The translations under genes were made by a program, and so were the position numbers. From Pectinophora gossypiella (Eukaryota > Arthropoda > Insecta > Lepidoptera > Gelechiidae), in assembly GCF_024362695.1 (NCBI RefSeq), contig NC_065406.1, positions 10,788,001-10,852,000 on the forward strand: 64,000 nt of DNA. The letters run 5' to 3'. The notes below the pieces were generated by a model, which saw only the letters and a program-made list of their open reading frames with translations, had not been told where the DNA came from and did not search any database. This document shows positions 22,500-32,875 of the stretch, piece by piece. The first letter of the stretch is position 1. Each line of letters begins with the position of its first letter.

Positions 22500-23425
22500 T
22501 TGTGCATACATATTATAGCACAGAATACCAGCGTCGTGGCTCGCGCCGCGGCTTATGCTGAGTGAGGCCCTTTTATAAAGGAGACCACCACCATCGTGGA
22601 CCAGTCCATACACTCAATTATTTGTATTTCTCGTGTATGTTGTCTCTTTATTTTTTATTATGTGTTTGATTGTAATTTATGTGTTACTCCGTGTTCTATA
22701 TTATATATTTGTTATTTATTTTATATTTGTTACTGTGGTGTCCCTTTATAATAAACGTTTCTTTCTTTCTTTCTTTAATTGGTCTACAAATATACTATGC
22801 TTTCAATGATCGTAACCATTACGAATAATCTCTGGAAGATTCTTTCAGCTGAACGGAATAACTGTCATTTGATAAGAGACCAATTACGTTGGTGCTTCTA
22901 AAATGCGAGATAGCATATAATTTCGCTGTTGTTTTTATGGTAAAAACGCAGATTCATTATTAATATTATCATGTGAAATGTATCTTACAAATAAAACGTA
23001 ATACAATGAAACAAACGTACAATTGACCTTCAAAGCAATTGAATTAAAAACACTAATAATATAGTTAATGCGTCTAATTTTAATAACAAATAAATTATAG
23101 TAAGGAACAGTAGGTATATTTCCAATTTCGTGTACCTATAACCATCAGAACATGACTTTGAAGTAAATAAACGTTCAGGTGGAATAACATAAGCTATGGT
23201 TCATCAAAAAAACGCAAAAAAAAACAATTTGATAACATTAACGCTGATACAAAATGAGTTAGTAAACAGCATATTTTTCAAATAAATCGAAAGCTGTGTC
23301 TTGATTTCATGACATAAGTGCGACTCTTATCGTTGTTTGGACGAATTAATCGTGCTTATCCATACATTGTTGGCGAGGAAATAATTGCAGTTATAATATA
23401 AGTGAGAAAATAAGGAAATGATCAC
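22500..23425 (-). other. Remaining exon 6-7 intron
   Basis: Mostly AT-rich; a TTTC microsatellite at 22763-22785 and a GC-richer patch at 22525-22600 of unknown origin. No exon seen. Confidence 0.5.
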
Positions 23426-23518
23426 CTTTTTCCTGCGCGGGCTCGCTGGGGGCGCCCTGGGTCGACTCGGACGTGTTGTCGCCGCTCTCGGACGGCCCGT
23501 CGGACTCCTTATCGCCAT
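23426..23518 (-). CDS. Oxr1: OXR1 exon 6: acidic Ser/Thr linker between LysM and GRAM
   Basis: 93 nt, 2 bases in and 1 base out; acceptor GTTTGCAG, donor GTGATC. Encodes GDKESDGPSESGDNTSESTQ then GAPSEPAQEK: disordered, acidic, rich in possible phosphorylation sites. The codon shared with the upstream exon becomes Asp after exon 5 or Asn after the alternative first exon. Being phase-neutral, it could also be skipped. Confidence 0.93.
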
Positions 23519-23689
23519 CTGCAAACCAACACTCGTCACAACACTGTTTACCCACGTCACGCCATGCCGGCACGACATGCTGAAGGTAAATTATACAACG
23601 CACCGTACCACCGCTTCAGAAACTCAAAACTGAACATTGTTGAAAAAGTGAAATGACAAGGAGCATTATATCGGAGTTATCGCGCGATA

Positions 23690-23900
23690 AACGGGTCCGT
23701 ATCTTGGGTATGCGATGGGCGGCGTGTCTTCGTGTCCGCGGGGCTCTACAGCGCGTAATTGTGTACTTTATTTAGTGGTTTAAAATAGCATGGCGGCGCG
23801 TGGCGTTCGCTCGCCGCCGCGCAGTGCACTGTTCAGTGTTCAGTGCCGGCCCACAACCGCCAGCCGCCAGCTGTAATTCTTGTTTCGTTTGTTTGACATG
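23690..23900. promoter_or_regulatory. CpG-rich pocket upstream of exon 6
   Basis: GC- and CpG-rich stretch including GGCGGCGCGTGGCGTTCGCT and repeated GTTCAGTGTTCAGTGCC initiator-like sequence, inside the exon 5-6 intron. No coding exon could be tied to it. May be a promoter or enhancer; function is a guess. Confidence 0.25.
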
Positions 23901-24619
23901 CAAATAGGAGAAAAATATTCTCGCCGGCGTCACACGTGAGTGACTAACTCCAAGGCTGAGTGTTATTGTTTTCATTCGGTCCCGGACAATACTGAATCAA
24001 GTGTGCAATCAATGTTATTGATATTGATTATTATTCCCTGTTTGTTTACTTAGACATTGTAAGAATATCAATAGTTTTATAAGTCGATACCTCTATCAAA
24101 GTTGTTTGATTATAAAAGAGCTGTAACAAAATTTAGCCAAACTCCTGTGATGTTGAACGTACCGTTAAGTAGATAAACTCAGCGTATAAAGTATGTGAAC
24201 ATCATGTGAGTTTTTAGTAGCAATGTTCTGGAAGTTACAAGTTGCAGTAAATTACATAAACCAACACACCTGGTTCGCACTGAGGAGTCAACTTGTTCGG
24301 AACCTGAACCATTTTACAAGTTCACCGCTCTCAAGTTAATACGTTTTACGGTACTAGTCCAATCGTAAACAGTGAGTGTAATTGGTAGTTAAAGTCTCGA
24401 TAAGGAAATAGATACTGTAAAATTTCCAACTGTAAATTCCTGAACTCCTTCGCCTTTGGAAGGCAATACAAAACAATAAAACCTTATCGGTTATGCTATT
24501 TACCTTGATCAATATGTTTTACTGCTTGTTTTTATGTACAAAGTGCTTTACATAAAACAAAAACGTTATTCTTTGTGCAATATATTTTAAACTATTGTAC
24601 CTATGTAACAAGTACTCAC

Positions 24620-24710
24620 TTCTATCGTCTTGCAGCATTTGTATTTCGTTTATATCGAGGAATATGAGGTCCACACACTTGAGGAACGTATCTATGGATT
24701 CTCTGACCAT
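24620..24710 (-). CDS. Oxr1: Alternative first coding exon (LysM-less OXR1 isoform)
   Basis: ATG at 24710-24708 in strong context (CAACATGG), 30 codons plus one base, then canonical donor GTGAGT. Encodes MVRESIDTFLKCVDLIFLDI then NEIQMLQDDR. The leftover A joins AT of exon 6 (at 23518) as Asn, so the frame runs on into the exon 6 sequence GDKESDG. It lies between exons 5 and 6, so a transcript starting here has no N-terminal region and no LysM. No good acceptor precedes the ATG; the roughly 150 bp upstream is GC-richer and contains CAGTCAGAC, an initiator-like sequence. The alternative, an internal exon with acceptor at GGTCAG, is less likely because a phase match with exon 5 would be needed and the polypyrimidine tract is poor. 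Confidence 0.6.
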
Positions 24711-24860
24711 GTTGTAAGTGTGATCTCAACTATAGTCCGTCGACCAAGCGCGGCAGGAACTAATGGCTGGCTGGTGTCTGACTGGCGGCGGAGACTTGAA
24801 GGCCGTATTACCCAACATTATAAATTTCTCGTCCGAATGCGCCGTCACGGTTCATAACTG
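24711..24860 (-). promoter_or_regulatory. Candidate internal promoter / 5' UTR for the short isoform
   Basis: GC-richer than the flanks, directly upstream of the ATG at 24710, with initiator-like CAGTCAGAC near 24770 on the minus strand. No TATA box seen. Assigned only from position and composition. Confidence 0.35.
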
Positions 24861-25624
24861 ATATTGCAACGGTACTGATACCTCCCTACTATACTCATTT
24901 TATAGCAACACTCAATTCATTCAATCAGCAAAGGAACATCTCTGGTTCACTTGACTGTAGAATACAAGTGTTAATAGGTAAGTTTATTTAAACACTTATG
25001 GCACCCATGTTGGTCATAGTGGGCCGACGCTACTTAGAGAGATACATGGTAACTTGTCACTTTTCTATATTGTTCTACATATCTGTAAAGTCGATGCCAA
25101 TAACAAGAGTATTAGACAATAAACAAGAGTAACAGTGTACCATAATATTGTCAATCTAAAACGACATGAATGGATCTATCAAGTCATATAATCTCTAAAA
25201 TTGTTTGTGTGACCCTGTTAAAGATAGTGAACCTCCCACTAATTTAGCTTCATTGAGAGAATTTAGTCTTTATAAATTAGATATAAGAACACATCAACGT
25301 TATCTATAAATAGAAACCATAAATGCCTTTTGAATGTATCAATAAAATATAATTGATCTTAATATATCTATTGATATAATAATATCCATTTCTACCGAAG
25401 AACGTGTTCTATATTGTTATTGACTCCTAGTCCAGCATAGAAGCATTATTCATACCTGATACGACGCAAGAGTATTGTTATAATAAACTATTGTGTTCTA
25501 GCTGAAAATCGATTATAATTTCAAGTTTTATTGTTTTAAAATTACTATAAAACAATGGCCTACTTTCTCAATTATAAGTTTATAATAATAACACGAAAAT
25601 AATAATAAATAAATAAAGTAGTAT
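24861..25624 (-). other. Intron sequence without recognised content
   Basis: AT-rich; no exon, no clear repeat. Confidence 0.5.
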
Positions 25625-25685
25625 CATCATCATCATCACCTGCCCATTAAGGTCCCCACTGCTGGGGCACGTGCCTTCCCTATGG

Positions 25686-25810
25686 ATGGATAGGGAGATC
25701 GGGCCTTACACCACCACGCGGGCTCAGTGCGAATTAGTGGTTATTAACGACAGCTAATGCAACCGGGACCAACGGCTTAACGTGCCTTCCGAAGCACGGA
25801 GGAGTTCGAG
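25686..25810. repeat. 125-bp direct repeat flanking the LINE, left copy
   Basis: From ATGGATAGGGAGATCGGGCC to GAAGCACGGAGGAGTTCGAG, abutting the poly-T. It matches 26535-26659 except at one base (CCAACGGC versus CCAATGGC). Confidence 0.95.
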
Positions 25811-26534
25811 TTTTTTTTTTTTTATTCTGCTAACATGCGATCGGTCCCTCGACCATAAGCAGTTCCGTTATATTGCCAGTGGGATGTTAGGCATGCCTTT
25901 CCAGTGTCAGGTTGCCTTCATTTTGTTTCTCACTGCTGAAGTTTGTCCCAGATATGTTGCCTTTTTAGGCGTCTCAGCGGCAGTGGTTCACTTAAGGCCG
26001 ATGCAAGCCTGTTTTCATGGTGGACAATCCTTTTTCTATAAGGCTCGATAATATGCTCTGCTTCCTCTTTAACAGTGGGCATTTGTAAATAGTCGTGAAT
26101 TTCGTTCATTTTTGTATACCATGGTGCATTTGTTATGGTTTTGAAAGTGTTATTTTGGAATCTCTGGAGGATTTCTAGGTTGCTGTTTTTGGCAGAACCC
26201 CAGATCTGTATGCCATATGTCCAAATTGGCTTGAGCACTGATTTGTATATCAGTATCTTGTTGTTGACTGAAAGCTTCGATTTTCTGCCTAGTAGCCATT
26301 GTAAGGATCTGAATCTGTGGTTAAGTGCATCACGCTTCATTTGTATGTGTTCCTTCCAGGTTTGTCTTCGGTCAAGATGAAAACCGAGATATTTAACTAC
26401 AGAACTATGTGGGAGAGTATCTTCGCCGAGCTTCACTGGAGGACAATCTCCCCGTTTGAGGGTAAATGTGACGTGATTTGACTTCGTCGCGCTAGCTTTG
26501 ATGCGCCAGTTTCTCATCCACTTGTTGGATAGAT
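25811..26534 (-). mobile_element. 5'-truncated jockey-like LINE, RT C-terminal part
   Basis: About 724 bp with a poly-A tail (poly-T at 25811-25824 on plus). A 195-codon open frame (26517-25930) contains KSNHVTFTLKRGDCPPVKLG, VVKYLGFHLDRRQTWKEHI and KILIYKSVLKPIWTYGIQIW, the thumb region of jockey-clade reverse transcriptases. The catalytic YADD region is absent through 5' truncation. The frame is intact, suggesting a fairly recent insertion. Confidence 0.92.
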
Positions 26535-26659
26535 ATGGATAGGGAGATCGGGCCTTACACCACCACGCGGGCTCAGTGCGAATTAGTGGTTATTAACGAC
26601 AGCTAATGCAACCGGGACCAATGGCTTAACGTGCCTTCCGAAGCACGGAGGAGTTCGAG
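26535..26659. repeat. 125-bp direct repeat flanking the LINE, right copy
   Basis: Abuts the truncated 5' end of the LINE at 26534 and continues into the rest of the SINE (GATGAAAACTTTTTTTTTG). See left copy. Confidence 0.95.
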
Positions 26660-27044
26660 ATGAAAACTTTTTTTTTGTGGTCACGTTGCTTAACTTCAAC
26701 AATCGCAGACCGAGCGCGTTAACCGCTGCGCCACCGAGCTCCTCATAATAAACAGAAGTTTCTACCTGAAATAATTAGTAATTGACTTGGCTTGTGGATT
26801 TATCTCAAGTGCTGCAGATTGCATTTGGCTCGAGAGTGCTCAAGTACTTGTACTACGATAAATACAACGGCTATTTTAACATCGCTGGGAACTAAAATAA
26901 ATGGCATCCTGTCTTAATTGACACTTGCATTTGAAACACATTCCGACTGCATTCAATTGAGATATTTACGACCCAGTCAATTGGCATTGCCATCTTTATA
27001 AATCTGTGTAAATCTTGCTCATGAGTAAATCCTTGTACAAGTAC

Positions 27045-27172
27045 TTAACATAACATAAACATAACATAAACAGCCTATATACGTCCCACTGCTGGGCACA
27101 GGCCTCCCCTCAATCAACCGGAGGGGGTATGGAGCATACTCCACCACGCTGCTCCAATGCGGGTACAAGTAC
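27045..27172 (-). repeat. SINE 3' fragment
   Basis: ACATAACATAAACAGCCTAT, CCCACTGCTGGGCACAGGCC and GGGGTATGGAGCATACTCCA match the 3' half of the SINE at 28.27-28.61 kb; the tRNA head is missing. Confidence 0.88.
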
Positions 27173-28268
27173 TTATAATATAAAAACATTTGCGTCAACA
27201 TAAATCAGCCCGAAGTAATTTCACAATAAAAATATAAAAAGGAGTTTTATATATAAAATCGAAATTTCGAAAGGTTGCAACTCACGTAAAAAACGGTCAC
27301 AATATGGGCGCCAAAACATGAAACCTATAAATAACTCAAGCGTATTGCACCAGCAATACTTAAATTTTGATGTTTTTGCCTTTTAATCTCAATTATCACT
27401 AAGTAAATATACATACAGATTACATTTGATTTGGAAATAATATATTTTAACACTATAGGGGCAAGCAGAAGCACAGTTATAATGAAGGTATCCTAAAATA
27501 ATTTACAATGAGCTGCATAATGACAGCTTATCTACGAAGCCATCGTGTAGAGCTCCATAACACGTAACACGCTTGTTAGTGCCTTTAATACTTCAGTTGA
27601 CTATCAAACGGAGAAACGTACATATATTAATCAAACGCGAAATATCACAAAGACTTATTCAAACCAGAGTCATAAATAAAAAAGAAGCCTGATAGTCGAG
27701 TAGCGTGCGTATTGCGTGTCCGTACGCAATGCGTGCGTGCGTGTACGTACGCACGCCTGTCAGGTCACTGTCAAGGGAGACATACACTGGCAAATAGGGT
27801 CTTATATTACACAGGCAACGCAAGAGAAATGCCACTCACCGCTCCTGTTTAATAAGTAACAATGACTCGCCTTTCCAAACTTAAGAAATAGAATTTTATA
27901 ATAATAGTGCCGTCCCTCACTTACGATAATTGCAAGAAAGAGATAGGGCGAGTTTTAGTAGTATAAATAAAAGACCCGAGTCTTCTAGCATCGACATCAT
28001 TCTACCTACCTACCTGAATATTTACTACAAAACGTATAAGGCAAATCTCAAGCAATGATTCAACTGAATCACAAGATCTTACGTGAAGTGCAAGGCCGAC
28101 TATGTGAGTAAATGTGGATTTTCCCTGGTATAGAAACCGTTAAGGCGCCATTACATTATTGTAGGCTTGTCTACTTAGATATTACAGGTAAACCGCAACA
28201 AAAATACAAATAGTTTTAACGAATTTTTAGTGTCGCTTTTACTGTAGTTTTTACCTACGATACACAGA
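27173..28268 (-). other. Intron sequence
   Basis: A CG-rich alternating-purine patch (GCGTGCGT repeats, 27715-27760) stands out; otherwise nothing recognised. Confidence 0.5.
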
Positions 28269-28613
28269 ACATAACATAACATAAAATAAATAGCCTGTAT
28301 ACGTCCCACTGCTGGGCACAGGCCTCCTCTCAATCAACCGGAGAGAGTATGGAGCATACTCCACCACGCTGCTCCACTGCGGGTTGGTAGAGGTGTTTTT
28401 ACGGCTAATAGTCGGAACCAACGGTTTAACGTGCCCTCCGAAGCACGGAATCAACTTACTTTTTCGGACAATCAGGTGATTCAAGCCTGAAAAGTCCTTA
28501 CCAAACAAAGGACAGTCTCACAAAGTGATTTCGACAATGTCCCCATCGGGAATCGAACCCGGACCTCCAGATCGTGAGCCTAACGCTATTACCACTAGAC
28601 CACGGAGGCTGTT
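28269..28613 (-). mobile_element. Full-length tRNA-derived SINE
   Basis: On minus: GCCTCCGTGGTCTAGTGGTA (tRNA 5' end and A box), GGTCCGGGTTCGATTCCCGA (perfect B box), a middle domain with AAGTAAGTTGATTCCGTGCT, then CTGTGCCCAGCAGTGGGACG and an AT-rich tail (TTATGTTATG). Length about 345 bp. The tRNA part does not fold as a complete tRNA gene. Confidence 0.92.
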
Positions 28614-28682
28614 ATCAATTGTTTGCATTGCGCACTTACTTATAAACGCGCAAATGTCAAATTGCAATATTGCATTTTGAGA

Positions 28683-28960
28683 TGAATTGCTTCGATGTGG
28701 CCTTTTTAACTCCCCAGAACACAGAAGAGGCAAGCTGATTGGACACTTAATAAGATACGATGAATTATTAAAAACAATCATTGAAGGGAAGTTACGGGGA
28801 AAGAGAGGAATGAGAAGACCAAGAAGAGCTTAAATGGAACAGATTAAAGAGAAGGTGAACGTCGTGTCTTATAAGGAAGTGTAAGAATTGGCCTTTGATA
28901 GACAAGAATGGAGAATGCTACACCGACAAGAGCGTGGCTCCTAAATTAATGATGACCTAA
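28683..28960 (+). mobile_element. Degraded LINE C-terminal fragment
   Basis: Plus-strand reading with stops: RGKLIGHLIRYDELLKTIIE, GKLRGKRGMRRPRRA, stop, MEQIKEKV. The G-K-x-x-G-R/K-R-x-R-R-P-R-x motif is the typical RTE/CR1-type LINE C-terminus. Several in-frame stops. Confidence 0.8.
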
Positions 28961-29502
28961 GATAAGGCATGCATCTCTAGCAGTCGGTGCACTAATGTTC
29001 ATAAGTAGAGATTCGAAACTTGCAGATGACTCATAAATAGGAGATAGTGCACTCTTGTGTACTTATCACTCGTCTTTCTTAGTCAAAGTAAATAAAGTTT
29101 TGTCTTTCGGAATGTACGCCATTATCTAGATAATTGTATATCTTAACCTCAGGTACATAACCGCGAACAAAAATACCCAACTCTTAACAGAGCCGACCCG
29201 CGTTAAAGGGTTTGAAACTTTTATCCGGAGAAGAAAAGCCACGTTGACCTTTCATATTATCAGATTATATCCAGTTAGAAAGCTTTTACCCTGTAGGTCA
29301 GGACACAAACCTACCTTTCCTCACATCAGATACTACTGAGTACATCATTAAGAAAACCTCAACAATGGCTTGACCTTTTTTTATGTAATTTCATACTCCT
29401 TATAACCCTGAATCAGATCCCGCAACATGCTGCAAAAATATCGCGCAAAAATTTTATATCGCACCACGCGCGGTATGCAGATTCCATGTTAGGGCTACTA
29501 AT

Positions 29503-29590
29503 AATAGAATCATCAGCCGTACGACGCCCACTGCTGGGCATAGGCCTCCCCCAAGGATCTCCACGACGATCGGTCCTGCGCTGCGAGAAT
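29503..29590. repeat. Short interspersed repeat fragment
   Basis: CATCAGCCGTACGACGCCCA, CTGCTGGGCATAGGCCTCCC, CACGACGATCGGTCCTGCGC: a sequence common in lepidopteran introns. No coding content. Confidence 0.6.
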
Positions 29591-29813
29591 AATAGAATTT
29601 AAGTGACTTATTTATAAGGGAAATTCTTAACTCGAACCACATTTTGAATTTTTGGTCCTCTTTACAAATTATTTCGTAGTTTAGACCGTATGCGTACTGG
29701 ATGAGACGCCGGGTAACAATGACTCGCTTGGTGTGTACATTTGATGTCGTCAAGCTCGGCCCGATGCCATCTAGGTAGGTTAGTTCTTGGGTCAAACCCC
29801 GGTCGTGACTGAC

Positions 29814-29949
29814 CTTTCCTCTTGTCAGGTACAAGCAGGTTCTGTCCCGGGAAGATGAACTGCGTGGCGAGCCGGTTCAGCTTAGTCAACTCCGAGGGCG
29901 TGGTGTCGAAGCGCGCCGCCACTGAGGTCAGCGTGTCACGATCGCGCAC
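29814..29949 (-). CDS. Oxr1: OXR1 exon 5: LysM domain
   Basis: 136 nt, phase 0 in and phase 1 out; acceptor GGTGCAG, donor GTCAGT. With the TYT of exon 4 it encodes a full LysM fold of about 44 residues (about 262-306): VRDRDTLTSVAARFDTTPSE, then LTKLNRLATQFIFPGQNLLV and PDKRK. The pattern Y-x-V-x-x-x-D-T-L-x-x-I/V-A-x-x-F, then L-x-x-L-N, then P-G-Q-x-L-x-V-P is diagnostic. In OXR1 proteins this domain is N-terminal and cytosolic; a glycan ligand is not established. Confidence 0.97.
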
Positions 29950-30221
29950 CTGCACCAACAACATTAATATATAAACAAATTCAAGTGACATAAACAAACA
30001 GTAAAAGAACAATACGAAAAACTGAGTAGGGTTAATATACAGGCCGTATCAGAAGTGTACGCGGAGGGTTTTTTGGTAATGCACGCGTATGCTAAGAAAT
30101 ACGCCACTGCGACTTGATGCGACACACTTAGAGATTCCCTCAATCAGCGCTTATCGCTATCGACCCACTAGGGTCGATTAATTTTTTCAAATATTTTTCC
30201 TCTCAGACGACGCCCTGAGCC

Positions 30222-30362
30222 GAGGTTCGCGCCCAACTGGGCACCCTCAGGCCTGTTGTCCTAAACGTTGTACCGAATGAAAGCCTTCAGCGCTCCCCAT
30301 TTATCCGGCCAAGTAGTTAATGCCATCTGCGGCAAATCTACAATAAGTCACGTCAAAAAAAA
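30222..30362 (-). repeat. Interspersed repeat, inverted relative to 37018-37160
   Basis: Minus strand reads TGACTTATTGTAGATTTGCC, AACTACTTGGCCGGATAAAT, GTACAACGTTTAGGACAACA, GGTGCCCAGTTGGGC. About 90% identical by eye to the plus-strand copy at 37 kb. Confidence 0.85.
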
Positions 30363-30875
30363 ACACACACACTTAGAGACTTCTGGCCTTAAAAATGTTT
30401 TAGTATCCTAAATTGACTCAACCTGTACTACATTTTGTACACGCAAAGGCACAAAATAATAGTAAGCCGGTAATGGGCAGCTACTAGCCACATAACTGGT
30501 TCAAGAGGCTTGGCTATGGAGGCACACTCTAGCCCAGTTTGGCGTTTAGGCCAAATTCTCCCACGGACATTGCCACAATTTAGTGGCGGCTGTTACTTGT
30601 GCAATATGCGTGTTGCTAACAGCTGAGATACAAATAGGTCAGTTTATTTAGCAATTATACTTGTTTTAGGTCGATTACTAAATAAACTACATTGTAGTTA
30701 ATTATAAGAGATAAATAAAAATGTAAACAAACAACGCCCGACGACGTTATCGCTTCAATGGATAACAGAGTCTGATACAATACAAATACATTGTATTGAG
30801 TTTATTTTATACTGGTGTATAGCCTTTGTCATCTATTAAAAGAGAAAGTTAGTGGTCTATATGGTCTATTCATAC

Positions 30876-30946
30876 CGTGTACGTCATAGTTTTGATAGGC
30901 GGCGGAGGGGGTAGTCTGCTCTGTCTAGCCTGCTCGTCTTGCTCAT
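30876..30946 (-). CDS. Oxr1: OXR1 exon 4: Pro-rich linker and start of LysM
   Basis: 71 nt; acceptor GTTACAG, donor GTATGA. Encodes EQDEQARQSRLPPPPPIKTM then TYT, the first strand of the LysM domain completed by exon 5. The five-proline run is a flexible spacer and possible SH3/WW ligand (inference). Confidence 0.93.
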
Positions 30947-31673
30947 CTGTAACAAACGACAAAAAACTATAAATACATATTACCGAATAAAGGAATCGGA
31001 AAGGTTATTTGTCTGTCTGGAGAGAACCTCAGAAACACATCTTACAAATTCCATACATGTATGTAACGTAAATATAAACCTTCAAGATGAAAGCGAAAAT
31101 CAAATTTAATATTAAGTACGTTTTACAATTCAAATGAGTTCGAGAATGCACAAATCATTGCCCTTTGACCTGAACAGTTTACTTCATAAATTATTCCCTC
31201 GCGGGAGTAATAACGACTACCTACTTACCTGTAGCGCGGTGGAAAGGTACAAAATGTGATAGTATTACTCAAAACACTCAGCCGTTAATAGAGCAACGCC
31301 TACTGGTAATGTTGGCAGATTACGCTAGATTGCCAGTTGCCACGACTAAAGCCCAAGGCGTTAATTTTACTGTGCGGCATAAACATGCCAAAGTAGGCAG
31401 TTTTTCTACTTTGATATAATTAAGAACGAGCATAATACAAGTATCTACGTAATAACCGCCTGAGATTACGTCCGGAATGGGCTGATGGGCTGAGGATGAC
31501 CTCGGAAGGTTTTAGTCCTTTCTTTTAGTATTAGTTTTGAAAGAGATTTCCACAATAATATTGTATTCCACTTTGTTTTAAGTAAACCTAAATAACTTTT
31601 TAATCAAACAAAATATAAAAGCGGAAAATTAGTCTCAAGACATCTAAAATAACTTTTGCAATGTTTAACACAA

Positions 31674-31815
31674 GTACGGTCACTAATATATACACACTTT
31701 GATACCATGTCGCATTAACTTTTTTGAAAAATTAAACCGTAAGTCTCATTAAATGTCAAATATGATTGTGGGACCGGATTCTAAAGTGGGTACATGATAT
31801 TGCTCATGACTGTAC
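31674..31815 (-). mobile_element. MITE, copy 2
   Basis: Reverse complement begins GTACAGTCATGAGCAATATC and ends AGTGACCGTACT. Roughly 85% identical to 20509-20643, in opposite orientation. Confidence 0.8.
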
Positions 31816-32777
31816 CACGACAACCATGTTATTTTACTTGCCATTGCTTTAAGAATTAATATGGCGACCTCTGTAATTGACATGAAGGCAAACGATTTGT
31901 AGTGGGATTATTATATAGAACCAACTTGTACCTTTTACTCACGGTTAATCGAACACACATTTATTACCTCACCGTAATCGGATTACGACAAGCGGAGGCT
32001 GTTTGGAGGCGATCGATTAGAATTCAGTTCCATTGAACTCAGGTTTAGGCGAGCACAACTAGTACGGGTTGGAGGAGTAATTACATTACTCATTAGTCAT
32101 TCAACACGGAATGAATAAAGGAAATTCATTAGGTATGTTCTCCCTTGAAAATTATTCCCAAGTTTAAATGGATCGCTTCGGTTGCTCATGCACGAAATGG
32201 TGTTCATAAATTTTCATCGAATTAAATCCCGGTAATCACATCGCTTCGGCAACTCGGGCCGGAGACGAGATAAATAAACATGCAAGCTTCACGGAGCTCC
32301 AGGAGCTTCCAGCGAACTCAACGGATTAATTATAACTGCCGAGCCTCTTGCTTATTCAGAAAACATTTTAGCCATAAACAGATCCGTGGGAGCTCGTGCC
32401 AAAAATTTGCGAACAGTTAAAGTTTTAATGGTTACTGTCGTGCCTTTTACAATTCCGACAGTTTATTTGGCTTTAAGTCGCTGCAGTTTGCGTCGCAAAG
32501 ATTGATGCTGTGCTGCGAACTCTGGCAGTTTCAGCTCCTCGTTTCTCAGTCGACTGATAAACATATCAAATGAAACAAGTGAGGTTCAATCTGATCTAAG
32601 GACTTGTTGAGACAAATGCTGCACAAAACTTATATAATGCTACGGAAGAAAGGAATTTATTTGCGTTATTAAGACCGTCACAAGACTTCCTATCTGATGA
32701 CAGATAAGAACATTGACGGCTGCCTCTATACTATACAAATGATATACTTACATAGAGTGTGTGAAAATATTTCTTAC
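31816..32777 (-). other. Intron 3-4 remainder
   Basis: Less AT-biased than neighbours; no exon or repeat recognised. Confidence 0.5.
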
Positions 32778-32875
32778 CTCTGTGCACAGCGTCAAATCGG
32801 CCCTCAACCTTGGAGCGCAGGGCCTCCAAGTCGAAGGGCGCGGCGAACCCATGGTCCACTGATCGACTCTTAGAC
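32778..32875 (-). CDS. Oxr1: OXR1 exon 3: linker before LysM
   Basis: 98 nt, phase 2 in and phase 1 out; acceptor TTGCAG, donor GTAAGA. Encodes SKSRSVDHGFAAPF followed by DLEALRSKVEGRFDAVHR, a Ser-rich start then a probable short amphipathic helix. GC-rich against AT-rich flanking intron. No domain recognised. Confidence 0.9.

Larger units (their letters stand above)
25625..26748 (-). mobile_element. tRNA-SINE interrupted by a truncated LINE
   Basis: Reading the minus strand, the SINE starts at about 26745 (GAGGAGCTCGGTGGCGCAGC), runs to 26535, is interrupted by the LINE (26534-25811), and resumes with a 125-bp duplicated segment before ending in (GAT)n at 25625. Same family as the 12.48 kb SINE. 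Confidence 0.88.

Noticed and set aside
27700..27780. GCGTGCGT-rich patch as CpG promoter
   Set aside because: Simple-sequence repeat with no initiator, donor or open frame next to it.
28541..28613. tRNA gene
   Set aside because: A and B boxes are good, but the 3' acceptor half is missing and the sequence runs on into SINE body.
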